The notes: generated from the sequence alone by a model not told the origin. Positions 52,459-61,428 are shown, counted from the stretch's first letter. The stretch: DNA of 64,000 nt from Streptomyces sp. FIT100 (GCF_024584805.1 NZ_CP075715.1:7473526-7537525), one strand, 5' to 3'. A program made the numbers and translations.

Positions 52459-55053
52459 ATGGGCGCATCCGACGTCACGCACAGCAGTGCCGGACACGGC
52501 GGGCGCACGGCGCGGGACCGGGCTCGGGTCGTGCTCGACGCGCATGGCGTGGTGACGGGATGGAGCGCTGCGGCCGAGAGGCTGTTCGGGCACACGGCCG
52601 GTGCGGTGGTGGGCCGTCCCGCGGCCGGGCTGCTGGCGGCGGCCGGGGAGCCGGGCGCCGCGGCGGAGGGTGTCGTCCACGTACGGCACAGTGACGGCCG
52701 GGCGGTGACCTGCCGGCTCGGGGTCCGCCCCGCGCCGGGCCCGGGCGCCGAGCCGCACTGGGAGGTGACGCTGGTTCCGGCGGACCTGGGGGCTCCCGCG
52801 GAGGACCTGAGGGCTCCGGCGGACCTGGGCGACGTGGGGGATGTAGGGGCTCCGGCGGACCTGGGGGACGTGCGGGACCTGCCGGACCGGTCCGAGATGC
52901 CGGCCCCGGACCTGGGGACCCGGCCGGCGTCGGACCCGGCATCGGACGAGGAGGTCGACCGGGCGCTGCTGGAGGCGCTGTTCACCCAGTCCCCGATCGG
53001 GCTCTTCGTACTCGACCCGGAGCTGCGGCTCATCCGCTTCAACAACGCCGCCCAGGGGATGCGGGGCACCCCGGCCGCCGAGGCGCTCGGAAAGCGCCCC
53101 TCCGAGGTGTGGCCCGATTTCAGCTCCGAGCTCACGGAACGGGTGATGGGCCATGTGCTCGCCACCGGTGAGAGCGCGATCGGCTTCGAGAAGCGCGGGC
53201 GGCCCCCCGAGGACCCCGGCCGCGAGCACGTCTATGCGGCCTCCGCCTTCCGGCTCCGGGACCGGGACGGCCGCGTCCTGGGGGCCGCCGACGCGGTGGT
53301 GGACGTCACCGACCGCCATCTGGCCCAGCAGCGGCTCGCCCTGCTCGCCGAGGGCGGCGCCCGCATCGGGTCGACGCTCGACGTGCTGCGAACGGCCCAG
53401 GAGCTGGTCGATGTGGCGGTGCCGCGGCTGGCCGACACGGCCGCGATCGAGGTCCTGGAGTCCGTACTCGCGGGCGAGGAACTCGCCCCCGGGCCGGTGG
53501 CGCCCGGTGCGGTGCTGCGCCGGGCGGCCTCCCGTTCCATCCGCTCCGACGCGCCGCCCGGCGTGTACGAGGTCGGCGAGGTGAGCACGCTCCCGGTTGC
53601 CGCGCCGTCCAACCAGGCGCTCGCCGACCTCCAGCCGCGGCTGGTCAGCCCGGTGCGGTCGGACAGCGAGTGGGTGCTCCGCGACCCGGTCCGCGGCCGC
53701 CGGATGCTGGAGGAGCAGGTCCACTCGCTGATGCTCGTACCGCTCGTCACCCAGAACCAGGTCCTCGGCCTCGCGGCCTTCTACCGCTGGGGGCAGCAAG
53801 GGCCGTTCGACGACAACGACCTCACCCTGGCCACGGAGCTCGGCCGCCGCACTGCCGTGTGCATGGACAACGCCCGGCGGTACCTGCGCGAGCGCAACTC
53901 CCTCGTAGCGCTGCAACGCAGCCTGCTGCCGGGGGAACTGCCGCACCACCACGGGGTGGAGGTGGCGCACGACTACGTGCACGCGGGCGCGGGCGGCGAC
54001 TGGGTCGACGTCGTCCCGCTGTCGGGTGCCCGGGTGGCCCTCGTGGCCGGCAGCGTCCCGGGCCGCGGCGTGCGCACCGCCGCGGCGATGGGGCGCCTCC
54101 GCGCCGCCGTGCACACGCTGTCCGACCTGGACCTGGAGCCCGACGAACTCCTCGCCCGCCTCGACGACTTGGTACGCCGCCTCGCCAGGGACGAGGGCTC
54201 GGTGGACGACGGCCCCGAGGACGTACTCGGCGGACCCGCGTGGGAAAGGGCGTCCGGGACGCGGACGCCCCCGGTGGGGGAGGGCGCGGGATGCAGCTGC
54301 CTGTACGTGGTCTACGACCCCATCACCCAGTCCGCCTGCATGGCCGCCGCCGGGCATCCCGGGCCGGTCGTCGCCTTCCCGGACGGCTCGGTGGAGAGCC
54401 TGGATCTGCCCGTCGCGGCGCCGCTCGGCCGGCCCGGACCGCTGTTCGAGAAGACGGAGATCGAACTGCCGGAGGGCTCGACGCTCGCCCTCTACACCCC
54501 GGGGCTGCTCCAGGCGCAGCAGGGCGAGGCCGGCAAGACGCGGCTCGCGGAGCTGCTCGCCAGGGCGCCGGGCTCCGTGCACGAGGTCTCGCGCATGGTG
54601 ACCGACGCGCTCGTTCCCTCCACGGCGCAGGAGGACGCGGCGGTGCTGGTCGCCCGTACGCACGCCCTGGGCCCGGGCAGGGTCGCGTCGTGGGACCTGC
54701 CGAGCGATCCGGCCGTCGTCTCCACGGCCCGGTCGCTCGTCACGCATCAGCTCGAATCCTGGGCGCTGGACGAGGCGGTGTTCACGACCGAGCTCATCGC
54801 CAGCGAGCTCGTCACCAACGCCATCCGGTACGCCAAGGCGCCCGTACGGCTGCGCCTGATCCGTGATCAGGTGCTGACCTGCGAGGTGTCGGACGGCAGC
54901 AGCACGGCGCCGCGGCTGCGGCACGCGCGGACCACGGACGAGGGCGGCCGCGGGCTGCTCCTCGTCGCGCAGTGCTCGGAGCGCTGGGGCACCCGCTACA
55001 CGGAGAGCGGCAAGACGATCTGGGCCGAGCAGAGCGTGGAGGACGCGGTGTGA
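52459..55053 (+). CDS. PAS/GAF/SpoIIE-type regulator with HATPase domain; phosphatase domain degenerate
   Basis: 864-aa cytosolic signalling protein. PAS-like N-terminus, a 55-residue Asp/Leu/Ala/Pro-rich repeat linker (about 105-160), a second PAS (LFTQSPIGLFVLDPELRL), GAF, then a PP2C/SpoIIE domain and a C-terminal anti-sigma-factor-kinase-like HATPase. In the phosphatase domain GGDW is kept, but the usual metal aspartates in GD-V-x-GHG and YTDG are replaced (VAGSVPGRG and YTPG). The HATPase N and G boxes (SELVTNAIRYA, EVSDGSS, GGRGLLLV) look intact. Start uncertain: ATG 52459 used; GTG 52402 and 52453 possible. Confidence 0.88.
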   Translation: MGASDVTHSSAGHGGRTARDRARVVLDAHGVVTGWSAAAERLFGHTAGAVVGRPAAGLLAAAGEPGAAAEGVVHVRHSDGRAVTCRLGVRPAPGPGAEPHWEVTLVPADLGAPAEDLRAPADLGDVGDVGAPADLGDVRDLPDRSEMPAPDLGTRPASDPASDEEVDRALLEALFTQSPIGLFVLDPELRLIRFNNAAQGMRGTPAAEALGKRPSEVWPDFSSELTERVMGHVLATGESAIGFEKRGRPPEDPGREHVYAASAFRLRDRDGRVLGAADAVVDVTDRHLAQQRLALLAEGGARIGSTLDVLRTAQELVDVAVPRLADTAAIEVLESVLAGEELAPGPVAPGAVLRRAASRSIRSDAPPGVYEVGEVSTLPVAAPSNQALADLQPRLVSPVRSDSEWVLRDPVRGRRMLEEQVHSLMLVPLVTQNQVLGLAAFYRWGQQGPFDDNDLTLATELGRRTAVCMDNARRYLRERNSLVALQRSLLPGELPHHHGVEVAHDYVHAGAGGDWVDVVPLSGARVALVAGSVPGRGVRTAAAMGRLRAAVHTLSDLDLEPDELLARLDDLVRRLARDEGSVDDGPEDVLGGPAWERASGTRTPPVGEGAGCSCLYVVYDPITQSACMAAAGHPGPVVAFPDGSVESLDLPVAAPLGRPGPLFEKTEIELPEGSTLALYTPGLLQAQQGEAGKTRLAELLARAPGSVHEVSRMVTDALVPSTAQEDAAVLVARTHALGPGRVASWDLPSDPAVVSTARSLVTHQLESWALDEAVFTTELIASELVTNAIRYAKAPVRLRLIRDQVLTCEVSDGSSTAPRLRHARTTDEGGRGLLLVAQCSERWGTRYTESGKTIWAEQSVEDAV

Positions 55054-55135
55054 GCCCGCGGCCCGATCGTCCCGCCGGCCCCGATCGTCCCGCCGGCCTC
55101 GCCGGCGCCCGTGCCCGCGCCCCGCTCGTGGACGT

Positions 55136-55720
55136 CTAGACGGAGGTGCCGGTGTCCGCGACCGCCGCCGCCTCCATCGCCGCGAGGCGCTGGAGCCATT
55201 CGCGCAGCAGTGCGGCCTCGCCCGGTGACAGAGCCTCGCCGGTATCCGGCAGTACGGCGGCGAGGGCGATGGCCCGCGCGGCGGGGGTGTCCGGGCCGTC
55301 CGCCGGCCGGGGCCCGGTGGTGAGGGCGCTCAGCACGATGTCGCGGGTGCGCGCGGACAGGTCGCCGCCCCGGCCCCCGGCCGGATCCGTGATCAGGGCG
55401 AGGGCGACGCCGACACTGGCGGCCTGGACCATCTGCGCGGCGGTGGCGACCGGTACGCGCAGCCGGCCCGCCCGGGCGACCCGTTCCAGCATGCCGACGA
55501 GCACCGCGTAGGCCTCCTCCGCGGCCGCGGGGCGCTCACCGGGGCGTACGGCGCCGTACATCAGCACGTAGAACGACGGGTGGGTCAGACCGAAGTCGAT
55601 GTGCAGGTCCCAGCCGCGGCGCAGGTCCTCGACCGGGTCCTCGGTGGCCGTGAGCGACTGCTTGCCCGCCAGATAGCGCTCGAACCCGTACGCCGTGACG
55701 GCGTCCAGCAGCCCCTTCAC
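55136..55720 (-). pseudogene. TetR-family regulator lacking its DNA-binding domain
   Basis: 194 residues matching only the ligand-binding half of a TetR protein. It begins KGLLDAVTAYGFERYLAGKQ, which normally follows the HTH signature (xxHHFGSKxxLLDAV). About 45-50 N-terminal residues with the helix-turn-helix are missing, and the only start, GTG 55720, has no ribosome site. The region upstream is instead occupied by a truncated aldo-keto reductase. Probably a remnant; a HTH-less partner protein is the alternative. Confidence 0.7.
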
Positions 55721-55746
55721 GCTAACGCACGATGGGATCGCTCTCT

Positions 55747-55881
55747 GTGAACACCCGCATCCTCGGCACCGACGGCCCGGTGGTCTCGTCCCTCGGACTG
55801 GGACTCATCGTCCCGGTCGGCGCCGCGGCCGGCACGCGCTATGCGGCGCCCCTCATGAACCACCTCGACAGCGAGCGCTGA
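55747..55881 (+). pseudogene. Aldo/keto reductase with large internal deletion
   Basis: 44 codons. The first about 20 (NTRILGTDGPVVSSLGLG) are the standard N-terminus of an aldo/keto reductase; the remainder (VPVGAAAGTRYAAPLM, then NHLDSER) looks like the C-terminal tail of the same family. The barrel of about 280 residues is gone, and the join is in frame. It is divergent from the damaged TetR gene, the usual arrangement for an intact regulator/reductase pair. Confidence 0.65.
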
Positions 55882-55917
55882 CCCCCGCGGCGCTCGTGCG
55901 GCAGCACCGGTCATCCT

Positions 55918-55968
55918 CCCCCGGTCCCGGTCCCGGTCCCGGTCCCGGTCCCGGTCCCTGGTCCCGGT
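55918..55968. repeat. Hexanucleotide GGTCCC tandem repeat
   Basis: About seven GGTCCC copies in a row, the last separated by CT. Low-complexity spacer between the reductase remnant and the hairpin at 55981. Confidence 0.8.
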
Positions 55969-55980
55969 GCCGCCCGCGCT

Positions 55981-56013
55981 GTCGGGCGCCGTCCCGGAAG
56001 GACGGCGCCCGAC
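55981..56013. terminator. Perfect hairpin upstream of the SDR gene
   Basis: Arms GTCGGGCGCCGTCC and GGACGGCGCCCGAC (14 bp each) around CGGAA. It may be the old terminator of the decayed aldo/keto reductase gene, or a leader structure of the SDR mRNA. Confidence 0.75.
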
Positions 56014-56047
56014 GGCTTCCTCTCACCCCTCACCCCGGAGCCGCACC

Positions 56048-56941
56048 ATGTCCACCACCCCGACCCACGTCGTACTCGTCACCGGAGCCGCCACCGGCAT
56101 CGGCAATCTGACCGCCCGTACGCTCGCCGACGCGGGCCACACCGTCTACGCCTCCATGCGCGACCCCCACGGCCGCAACGCCGACCGCTCCAAGGCCATG
56201 GTGGAACACGCTGCGGCGGGCCCCGGCGCCCTGCACGTCATCGAACTGGACGTGCTCTGCCAGGAGTCCGCCGAGCGGGCCGCCGACGCGATCACCGAGG
56301 CCGAAGGTCGGCTGGACGCGGTCGTCCACAACGCGGGCCGCCTTGTCGTCGGCGTCACCGAAGCCTTCTCCGCCCAGGAGGTCCTGCACGTCCTCGACAC
56401 CAACGCGGTCGGCGCCCTGCGCGTCAACCGCGCCGTCCTGCCGCACTTCCGCGCCCGCGGCGCGGGCCTGCTGCTGTACGTCGGCAGCGTGACCAGTCGT
56501 ATCAACTCGCCCTTCCAGGGCCCGTACGTCGCCGCCAAGGCGGCCCTGGACGCGCTGGCCCAGGCCACCGCGTTCGAGACGGTCCGCTACGGCATCGACA
56601 CGAGCATCGTGATGCCCGGCGCCTTCACCGACGGGACGGACCACTTCGCCGCCGCGGCGGGCCCCGCCGACCGGGAGCGGGAGGCCGCGTACGACCGACT
56701 GGCGGGCCTGCCCGAGCAGTTGGCCGCCCGCTTGGACACCCTGGTCCCCGCAGGCACCGCCGTCGACCCGGGGACCGTCGCCGACGAGGTCGCCCGCATC
56801 CTCGCCCTCCCCGCCGGCACTCGCCCCTTCCGCAGCGTCGTCGACTTCCAGCACCACGGGGCCGAGCAGATCAACGAGGTCGCCGAACGCATGCAGGCCG
56901 ACCTCATGAACCGGATGGGCATCGGCGACCTGCACCGATGA
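56048..56941 (+). CDS. Short-chain dehydrogenase/reductase (SDR)
   Basis: 297-aa NAD(P)-dependent oxidoreductase. VTGAATGIG is the cofactor loop, VHNAG the structural NAG motif, GSVTS the catalytic serine and YVAAK the Tyr/Lys pair. ATG 56048 behind GGAG. Substrate unknown; probably monocistronic. Confidence 0.92.
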   Translation: MSTTPTHVVLVTGAATGIGNLTARTLADAGHTVYASMRDPHGRNADRSKAMVEHAAAGPGALHVIELDVLCQESAERAADAITEAEGRLDAVVHNAGRLVVGVTEAFSAQEVLHVLDTNAVGALRVNRAVLPHFRARGAGLLLYVGSVTSRINSPFQGPYVAAKAALDALAQATAFETVRYGIDTSIVMPGAFTDGTDHFAAAAGPADREREAAYDRLAGLPEQLAARLDTLVPAGTAVDPGTVADEVARILALPAGTRPFRSVVDFQHHGAEQINEVAERMQADLMNRMGIGDLHR

Positions 56942-57038
56942 GCGCGGTCCCCGGCGGCGTGGCCCGCTTCCGGGCCGCGGCGGCCTCGACGAGGCGGGCG
57001 CAGAACAGCCCACCGTGCGGGGCCGTGGCGCGTGGGGT

Positions 57039-57815
57039 CTAGTGGCTCAACCGGCGGCGGTCGTGCGGGCAGCCGTGGGCGGCGGTGAGCAGCTGGTGGA
57101 TGCGCTCGCCGAGCTGTTCGGCGCGCGTCAGTGGAGCCGGGAACGCGATGCGCAGGTCGCCGTGGCCGCGGGCGTACTCGTAGCGCAGTGTGATCCCGTA
57201 GCGGTCGAGCGCGAAGGGGGTGACGCGGAGGGTGTCGTTCATCGGGCGCGGGCCGGCCAGCGCGGCGAGCCGGGCGACCAGGTCGGCGTGGTCGTCGGTG
57301 AGATGCGTCAGCAGTGCGGCCTCCTCGCGGGCCAGGGGGTCGGCCTCGGCCAGGATGACCTCGTCGAGCCCGACGGTGGCGCCGGTCTCGCCCGCTTCGA
57401 TGGTGGCGCGGGCGGTGTCGAGGCGCAGCGCGTAGCCCTCGGATGCGCCGTCGCCCTCGGTGTCCGTGCCGGAGGCGTGGTCCGTGCCGGACGGATCGTC
57501 CGGACCGGCGGGGGAGAGCCAGCCCGACAGGGTGACCCGGGCGCGCACCCGGTCCCGTACGGCGGTGGGGGCGATGTCGGTGAAGTGCAGCAGCGCGGCC
57601 AGGGCGCCGCGCGGTGCGCACGCGACCTCGGACGCCAGCGGGCTGTCGGCCGGCGGGTGGAGCCGCAACTGCCCCTTGGGGGTGACCGTGTGCGCATCGA
57701 TGAGGTCGTAGATCCGGCGGTGGGTGGTCAGGGTCAGCGAGGTCGCGCCGGTGAGCACCGTACGGATGCGCTCCGCGCTGCTCGGCACGGGCACGCGGGC
57801 TGCTGTGAGGCTCAT
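57039..57815 (-). CDS. DUF2470-domain protein, iron-box controlled
   Basis: 258 aa. The C-terminal 90 residues (LTHLTDDHADLVARLAALAG and onwards to ERIHQLL) match the DUF2470 domain found with haem-iron utilisation and pyridoxamine-oxidase-like folds; the N-terminal part resembles the split-barrel half. A Gly/Asp/Ser linker lies in the middle. Start ATG 57815, GGAG five bases upstream. An iron box ends 11 bp before the start, so it is made under iron limitation. A role in haem or siderophore iron release is plausible but unproven. Confidence 0.78.
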   Translation of the reverse strand: MSLTAARVPVPSSAERIRTVLTGATSLTLTTHRRIYDLIDAHTVTPKGQLRLHPPADSPLASEVACAPRGALAALLHFTDIAPTAVRDRVRARVTLSGWLSPAGPDDPSGTDHASGTDTEGDGASEGYALRLDTARATIEAGETGATVGLDEVILAEADPLAREEAALLTHLTDDHADLVARLAALAGPRPMNDTLRVTPFALDRYGITLRYEYARGHGDLRIAFPAPLTRAEQLGERIHQLLTAAHGCPHDRRRLSH

Positions 57816-57825
57816 GCACACTCCA

Positions 57826-57844
57826 TTAGGTTAGGCTTACCTAA
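57826..57844 (-). promoter_or_regulatory. Iron box (DmdR/IdeR-type)
   Basis: TTAGGTTAGGCTTACCTAA is a near-perfect 19-bp iron box immediately upstream of the DUF2470 gene. Confidence 0.92.
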
Positions 57845-57895
57845 GCTAGCGCATCGTACCCGTCACCAGCACACGCGCACCCCCGCAACACCTCC

Positions 57896-57924
57896 TTGGC
57901 CCCTGCCGGATCGCCCGATACGTT
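57896..57924 (+). promoter_or_regulatory. Promoter giving a leaderless HAD mRNA
   Basis: TTGGCC (57896-57901) and TACGTT (57919-57924) are 17 bp apart, and the ATG follows six bases later, so transcription should start at or next to the start codon. No ribosome site is present. Confidence 0.6.
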
Positions 57925-57930
57925 CACCGC

Positions 57931-58731
57931 ATGCAACGCGTCAGGGCGGTCCTCATCGACATCGACGGCGTGCTCACCGTCTCCTGGCGGCCGCTGCCGG
58001 GAGCCGTCGAGGCGATGCGGCGCCTGCGCGACACCGGCGTCCCCCTGGCGCTGGTCACCAACACCACCTCGCGCACCCGGGCTTCGATCGCGGCCGCCCT
58101 TGCCGAAGCCGGATTCCCCGTCACGGCCGACGACATCCTCACCGCCCCGGCCGTGACCGCCGCCTACCTCACCGAGCACGCGCCCGGAGCCCGCTGTCTG
58201 CTGCTCAACAGCGGTGACATCCGCGAGGACTTCGCGGGCATCCACCTGGTGGACCCCGATGACGACGGGACCGCGGGCGACGGCACGGCGCCGGACGTGG
58301 TCGTCGTCGGCGGCGCGGGACCGGAATTCGGCTACGCGGCGCTCAACCGCGCCTTCGCCCATCTCCAGCGCGGCGCCCGCCTCGTCGCCATGCACCGTAA
58401 TCTGTACTGGCGCACGGACACGGGGCTGCAACTCGACACGGGCGCCTTCCTGCTGGGCCTGGAGCGCGCCGCCCGTGTCGAGGCCGAGGTGACCGGCAAA
58501 CCCGCGGAGGCGTTCTTCGCCACCGCCGTGGAGCGCCTCGGCTGCGCCATGGGGGACGCCCTCATGGTGGGCGACGACATCGAGTCCGACGTGCTCGCGG
58601 CGCAGCGCCACGGGCTCACCGGCGTTCTCGTCAGGACCGGCAAGTACCTGCCCGAGACCCACCGGGCGGCGTCCGGCGCTCCGGACCACGTCCTGGACTC
58701 CTTCGCGGACCTCCCCGCTCTCCTGGACTGA
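57931..58731 (+). CDS. HAD-superfamily hydrolase, subclass IIA (LHPP/NagD-like)
   Basis: 266-aa phosphatase-like protein. LIDIDGVLTVSW holds the nucleophile Asp (D-x-D), TNTTS motif 2, and MVGDDIESDVLAA motif 4 with the metal aspartates. A type IIA cap lies between motifs 2 and 3. Substrate unknown. Confidence 0.9.
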   Translation: MQRVRAVLIDIDGVLTVSWRPLPGAVEAMRRLRDTGVPLALVTNTTSRTRASIAAALAEAGFPVTADDILTAPAVTAAYLTEHAPGARCLLLNSGDIREDFAGIHLVDPDDDGTAGDGTAPDVVVVGGAGPEFGYAALNRAFAHLQRGARLVAMHRNLYWRTDTGLQLDTGAFLLGLERAARVEAEVTGKPAEAFFATAVERLGCAMGDALMVGDDIESDVLAAQRHGLTGVLVRTGKYLPETHRAASGAPDHVLDSFADLPALLD

Positions 58732-58824
58732 ACCCGCGTCGCCACCGCATCGCGGTGCCACGACCACGATGCGATGGTGAAGGAGAACCCCCTCCCAGCG
58801 GTCGCAAGGAAGGCGGTGGCGAGG

Positions 58825-59745
58825 ATGGAGTCACCCCTGGTCATAGGGATAGACGGGTCCCCGCCCAGCCTCGATGCCGTGGACTGGGCGGTGTCCGAGG
58901 CCGCCCTCCGCGGCCTCCCGGTCCGCCTGGTGTACGCATCCAGATGGCAGCGGTACGAGGGCGCCGTGCCGCAGGACCCCACCGAGCGCCCGTCCGAGCA
59001 GGAGCTCATCGACGCGCTCGTCGCGGACGCCGTGCAACGCGCCCGCCGCCGCGACGCCGCTGTGCGGATCGCCACCGACGTCCTCGCGGAGGACACCGTG
59101 ATGTCACTGGTCGGCGAGAGCCGGCACGCCGCGATGGTGGTCATCGGATCGCGCGGCAGGGGCGGCCTCTCCGGACTGCTGCTGGGATCGGTGTCGCTGG
59201 GCGTGGCGGCCCGGGCGCACTGCCCCGTGATCGTGGTACGCGGCGACAAGGCCGGGCGCGAGGGCACCCACGGCCGCGTCCTGCTCGGCGTCGCCGACGC
59301 GGGCGAGGGGGCCGACGCCACCCGTTTCGCCTTCCGGGAGGCCGCCAAGCGGCGCAGCGAACTCGAGGCGGTCCGTGCGTGGCGCCGTCCTCTGCGCGAG
59401 GTGCTGCGCGAGACCGTGGGCCATCCGCGGCCGGCCGACGACCCCGGTGCCTACCACGCGGAAGAGGCGGCCACCCAGATCGAGACGGCCGTCGCCGAGG
59501 GCGTACGGGATCATCCCGGGCTCGCCCTTCGCCACTCCGCCGTCGAAGGCCCCCCGCACAAGGTGCTGGTGCAGCGCAGCGCGGCGGCCGACCTGGTGGT
59601 GGTCGGGGCGCGGCGCCGGCAGGGCCACTTCGGGCTCCAGCTCGGCAGAGTGGCGCACGCGGTGCTCCACCACGGCGAATGCCCCGTCGCCGTGGTCCCG
59701 GAGCACGACGTGCCCTCGACCACGGCCGCCGCCAAGGAGATCTAA
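58825..59745 (+). CDS. Universal stress protein (two UspA domains)
   Basis: 306 aa made of two tandem UspA folds. The first has VIGIDGSPPSLDAVDWA and the ATP motif GSRGRGGLSGLLLGSVS, the second LLGVADAGEGADATRFAF and GARRRQGHFGLQLGRVAHAVLHH, where the G-2x-G-9x-G pattern is less perfect. ATG 58825 used; GTG 58816 is closer to AAGGA. Role in stress or dormancy is family knowledge. Confidence 0.9.
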   Translation: MESPLVIGIDGSPPSLDAVDWAVSEAALRGLPVRLVYASRWQRYEGAVPQDPTERPSEQELIDALVADAVQRARRRDAAVRIATDVLAEDTVMSLVGESRHAAMVVIGSRGRGGLSGLLLGSVSLGVAARAHCPVIVVRGDKAGREGTHGRVLLGVADAGEGADATRFAFREAAKRRSELEAVRAWRRPLREVLRETVGHPRPADDPGAYHAEEAATQIETAVAEGVRDHPGLALRHSAVEGPPHKVLVQRSAAADLVVVGARRRQGHFGLQLGRVAHAVLHHGECPVAVVPEHDVPSTTAAAKEI

Positions 59746-59762
59746 GGAGATCTGAGGGACGG

Positions 59763-59907
59763 CACGGAGTCGCACCGCACGGAGCGGACCCCCGCGGAGC
59801 AGACCTGCGCGGAGCGGACCTGCGCGGGGTCGCACCGCGCGGAGCAGACCCGCACGGAGCACAACCCCGCGGTGTCGAACGGGACGGCGTTGAACGCCGC
59901 GGCGCGG
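59763..59907 (+). repeat. 15-bp tandem repeat resembling pentapeptide-repeat coding sequence
   Basis: About eight degenerate 15-bp units (GCGCGGAGCGGACCT type). In one plus frame they read GADPRGADLRGADLRGVAP, like A(D/N)LxG pentapeptide repeats, but no start or complete gene accompanies them. It lies in the gap between the stress protein and protease genes. Remnant or chance; the rest of the 59746-59979 gap shows nothing else. Confidence 0.45.
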
Positions 59908-59979
59908 CCCCGCGTATAGACGGTGGGGCCCCGGCTCTCGGGGCGCCCGCACAGCTGGTGACACCGTGTCGGTACGACC

Positions 59980-61428
59980 ATGGGGCTGCGGATGAGGCAT
60001 GCACGACGGAACCTCCAGCGGATCGCGCGGCTGGCGGCCGTCGGCGGGCTGCTCTGGGGCTCGCTGATGGTCTCCGGCGCCATGGCCGGCGAGCCGTCCG
60101 CGCCGGGGACGGGCGCGAGCACGACCTCGGGGCCTCCCGACCCGGCCGCGGCCCTCGTCGCGCGGCTCGGGACCGACCGCACCGCGGGCAGCTGGACCCG
60201 CGCCGACGGCCGCCCGGTCGTCGCCGTGACGGACACGGACGCGGCGGCGGAGGTTCGGCGGGCCGGGGCGGAGGCGGAAGTCGTCCGCCACAGCACGGAC
60301 CGGCTCCGCGCCGCGACCGACGCCCTGGGCGCGGCGCCGCGCGTGCCCGGCACCGCCTGGTCGGTGGAGTACGCGTCCAACGAGGTCGTGGTGCACGCCG
60401 ACAGCACCGTCTCGGCCGCCGACTGGTCGCGCCTGTCCGGCCTCGCCGAGAGCATCGGCGCCTTCGTACGGATGGAACGCGCCCCGGGCGCCTTCACCAC
60501 CCGGCTGAACGGCGCCGCCCCGATGTTCGCCGAGAACAGCCGCTGCTCCGCGGGGTTCAACGTGACCGACGGCCGGCGCGCGTTCATTCTCACCGCCGGG
60601 CACTGCGGCTCCGCCGGCACCGTCTGGTCCGGCGGCCGTCGCCGGGCCGGGCAGCTGGGCACCACCGTCGCGAGCAGCTTCCCGGGCGACGACTTCTCCC
60701 TCGTCCGGTACGAGGACGGCGAATCCGTCGACGGGACGGTCCCCGGCATCGTGGAGATCGGCGGCGGCCAGGGCGTGCGGATCGTCGGCGCGGCCGAAGC
60801 CGTCGTCGGCCGGCAGGTGTTCCGCAGCGGCAGCACGACGGGGTTGCGCACCGGGCGGGTGACCGCGGTGAACGCCACGGTCAACTACCCCGAGGGCACC
60901 GTCACCGGCCTGATCGAGACCACGGTCTGTGCCGAACCCGGCGACAGCGGCGGCCCGTTGTTCGCGCAAGGGCTGGCGCTCGGCGTGACATCGGGCGGCA
61001 ACGGCGACTGTACGACCGGGGGCGTCACGTACTTCCAGCCGGTCACCGAGGCGATGGCGGCCCTCGGCGTGAGCCTGGCCGGGCAGGCACCCGCCGGAGC
61101 GGACGGCCCCGACCCGGGCCGTACGGAGCCGTCGGCCCCGGCGGATCCGCCGTCGAGCGCCGCGGCCGTGCCGCCGGCCGCGGGAGGCGAGGGAGGGACG
61201 GGAACAGCGGGAGCAGCGGGAGGGGGAGCGGCAGTACAGCCGCCCGCAGGGGCGAGCGGACCGGGCATCGTCACCGACATCGCCGCCGGACTGGGCCCGC
61301 TCGGCGCCGTCGCTCCGGGCATCGGCGTCATCGGCGTCAGCCTGATCCTGCTGATCGCCAGCCGCTGGATCAAGTCGGCCCAGGGCCGCAGGAACTACCG
61401 CGACTACTACTCCCGGACCTGGGCCTGA
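59980..61428 (+). CDS. Membrane-anchored S1-family serine protease (streptogrisin-like)
   Basis: 482 aa. N-terminal signal (to about AMA), a pro-region to about residue 180, then a chymotrypsin-like domain with TAGHCG (His), DDFSLVRY (Asp) and GDSGGPLF (Ser). A Pro/Gly/Ala-rich linker and a C-terminal hydrophobic helix (IGVIGVSLILLIASRWI) with a basic tail anchor it to the cell surface. ATG 59980 or 59992. Convergent with the enoyl-CoA hydratase gene. Confidence 0.9.
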   Translation: MGLRMRHARRNLQRIARLAAVGGLLWGSLMVSGAMAGEPSAPGTGASTTSGPPDPAAALVARLGTDRTAGSWTRADGRPVVAVTDTDAAAEVRRAGAEAEVVRHSTDRLRAATDALGAAPRVPGTAWSVEYASNEVVVHADSTVSAADWSRLSGLAESIGAFVRMERAPGAFTTRLNGAAPMFAENSRCSAGFNVTDGRRAFILTAGHCGSAGTVWSGGRRRAGQLGTTVASSFPGDDFSLVRYEDGESVDGTVPGIVEIGGGQGVRIVGAAEAVVGRQVFRSGSTTGLRTGRVTAVNATVNYPEGTVTGLIETTVCAEPGDSGGPLFAQGLALGVTSGGNGDCTTGGVTYFQPVTEAMAALGVSLAGQAPAGADGPDPGRTEPSAPADPPSSAAAVPPAAGGEGGTGTAGAAGGGAAVQPPAGASGPGIVTDIAAGLGPLGAVAPGIGVIGVSLILLIASRWIKSAQGRRNYRDYYSRTWA

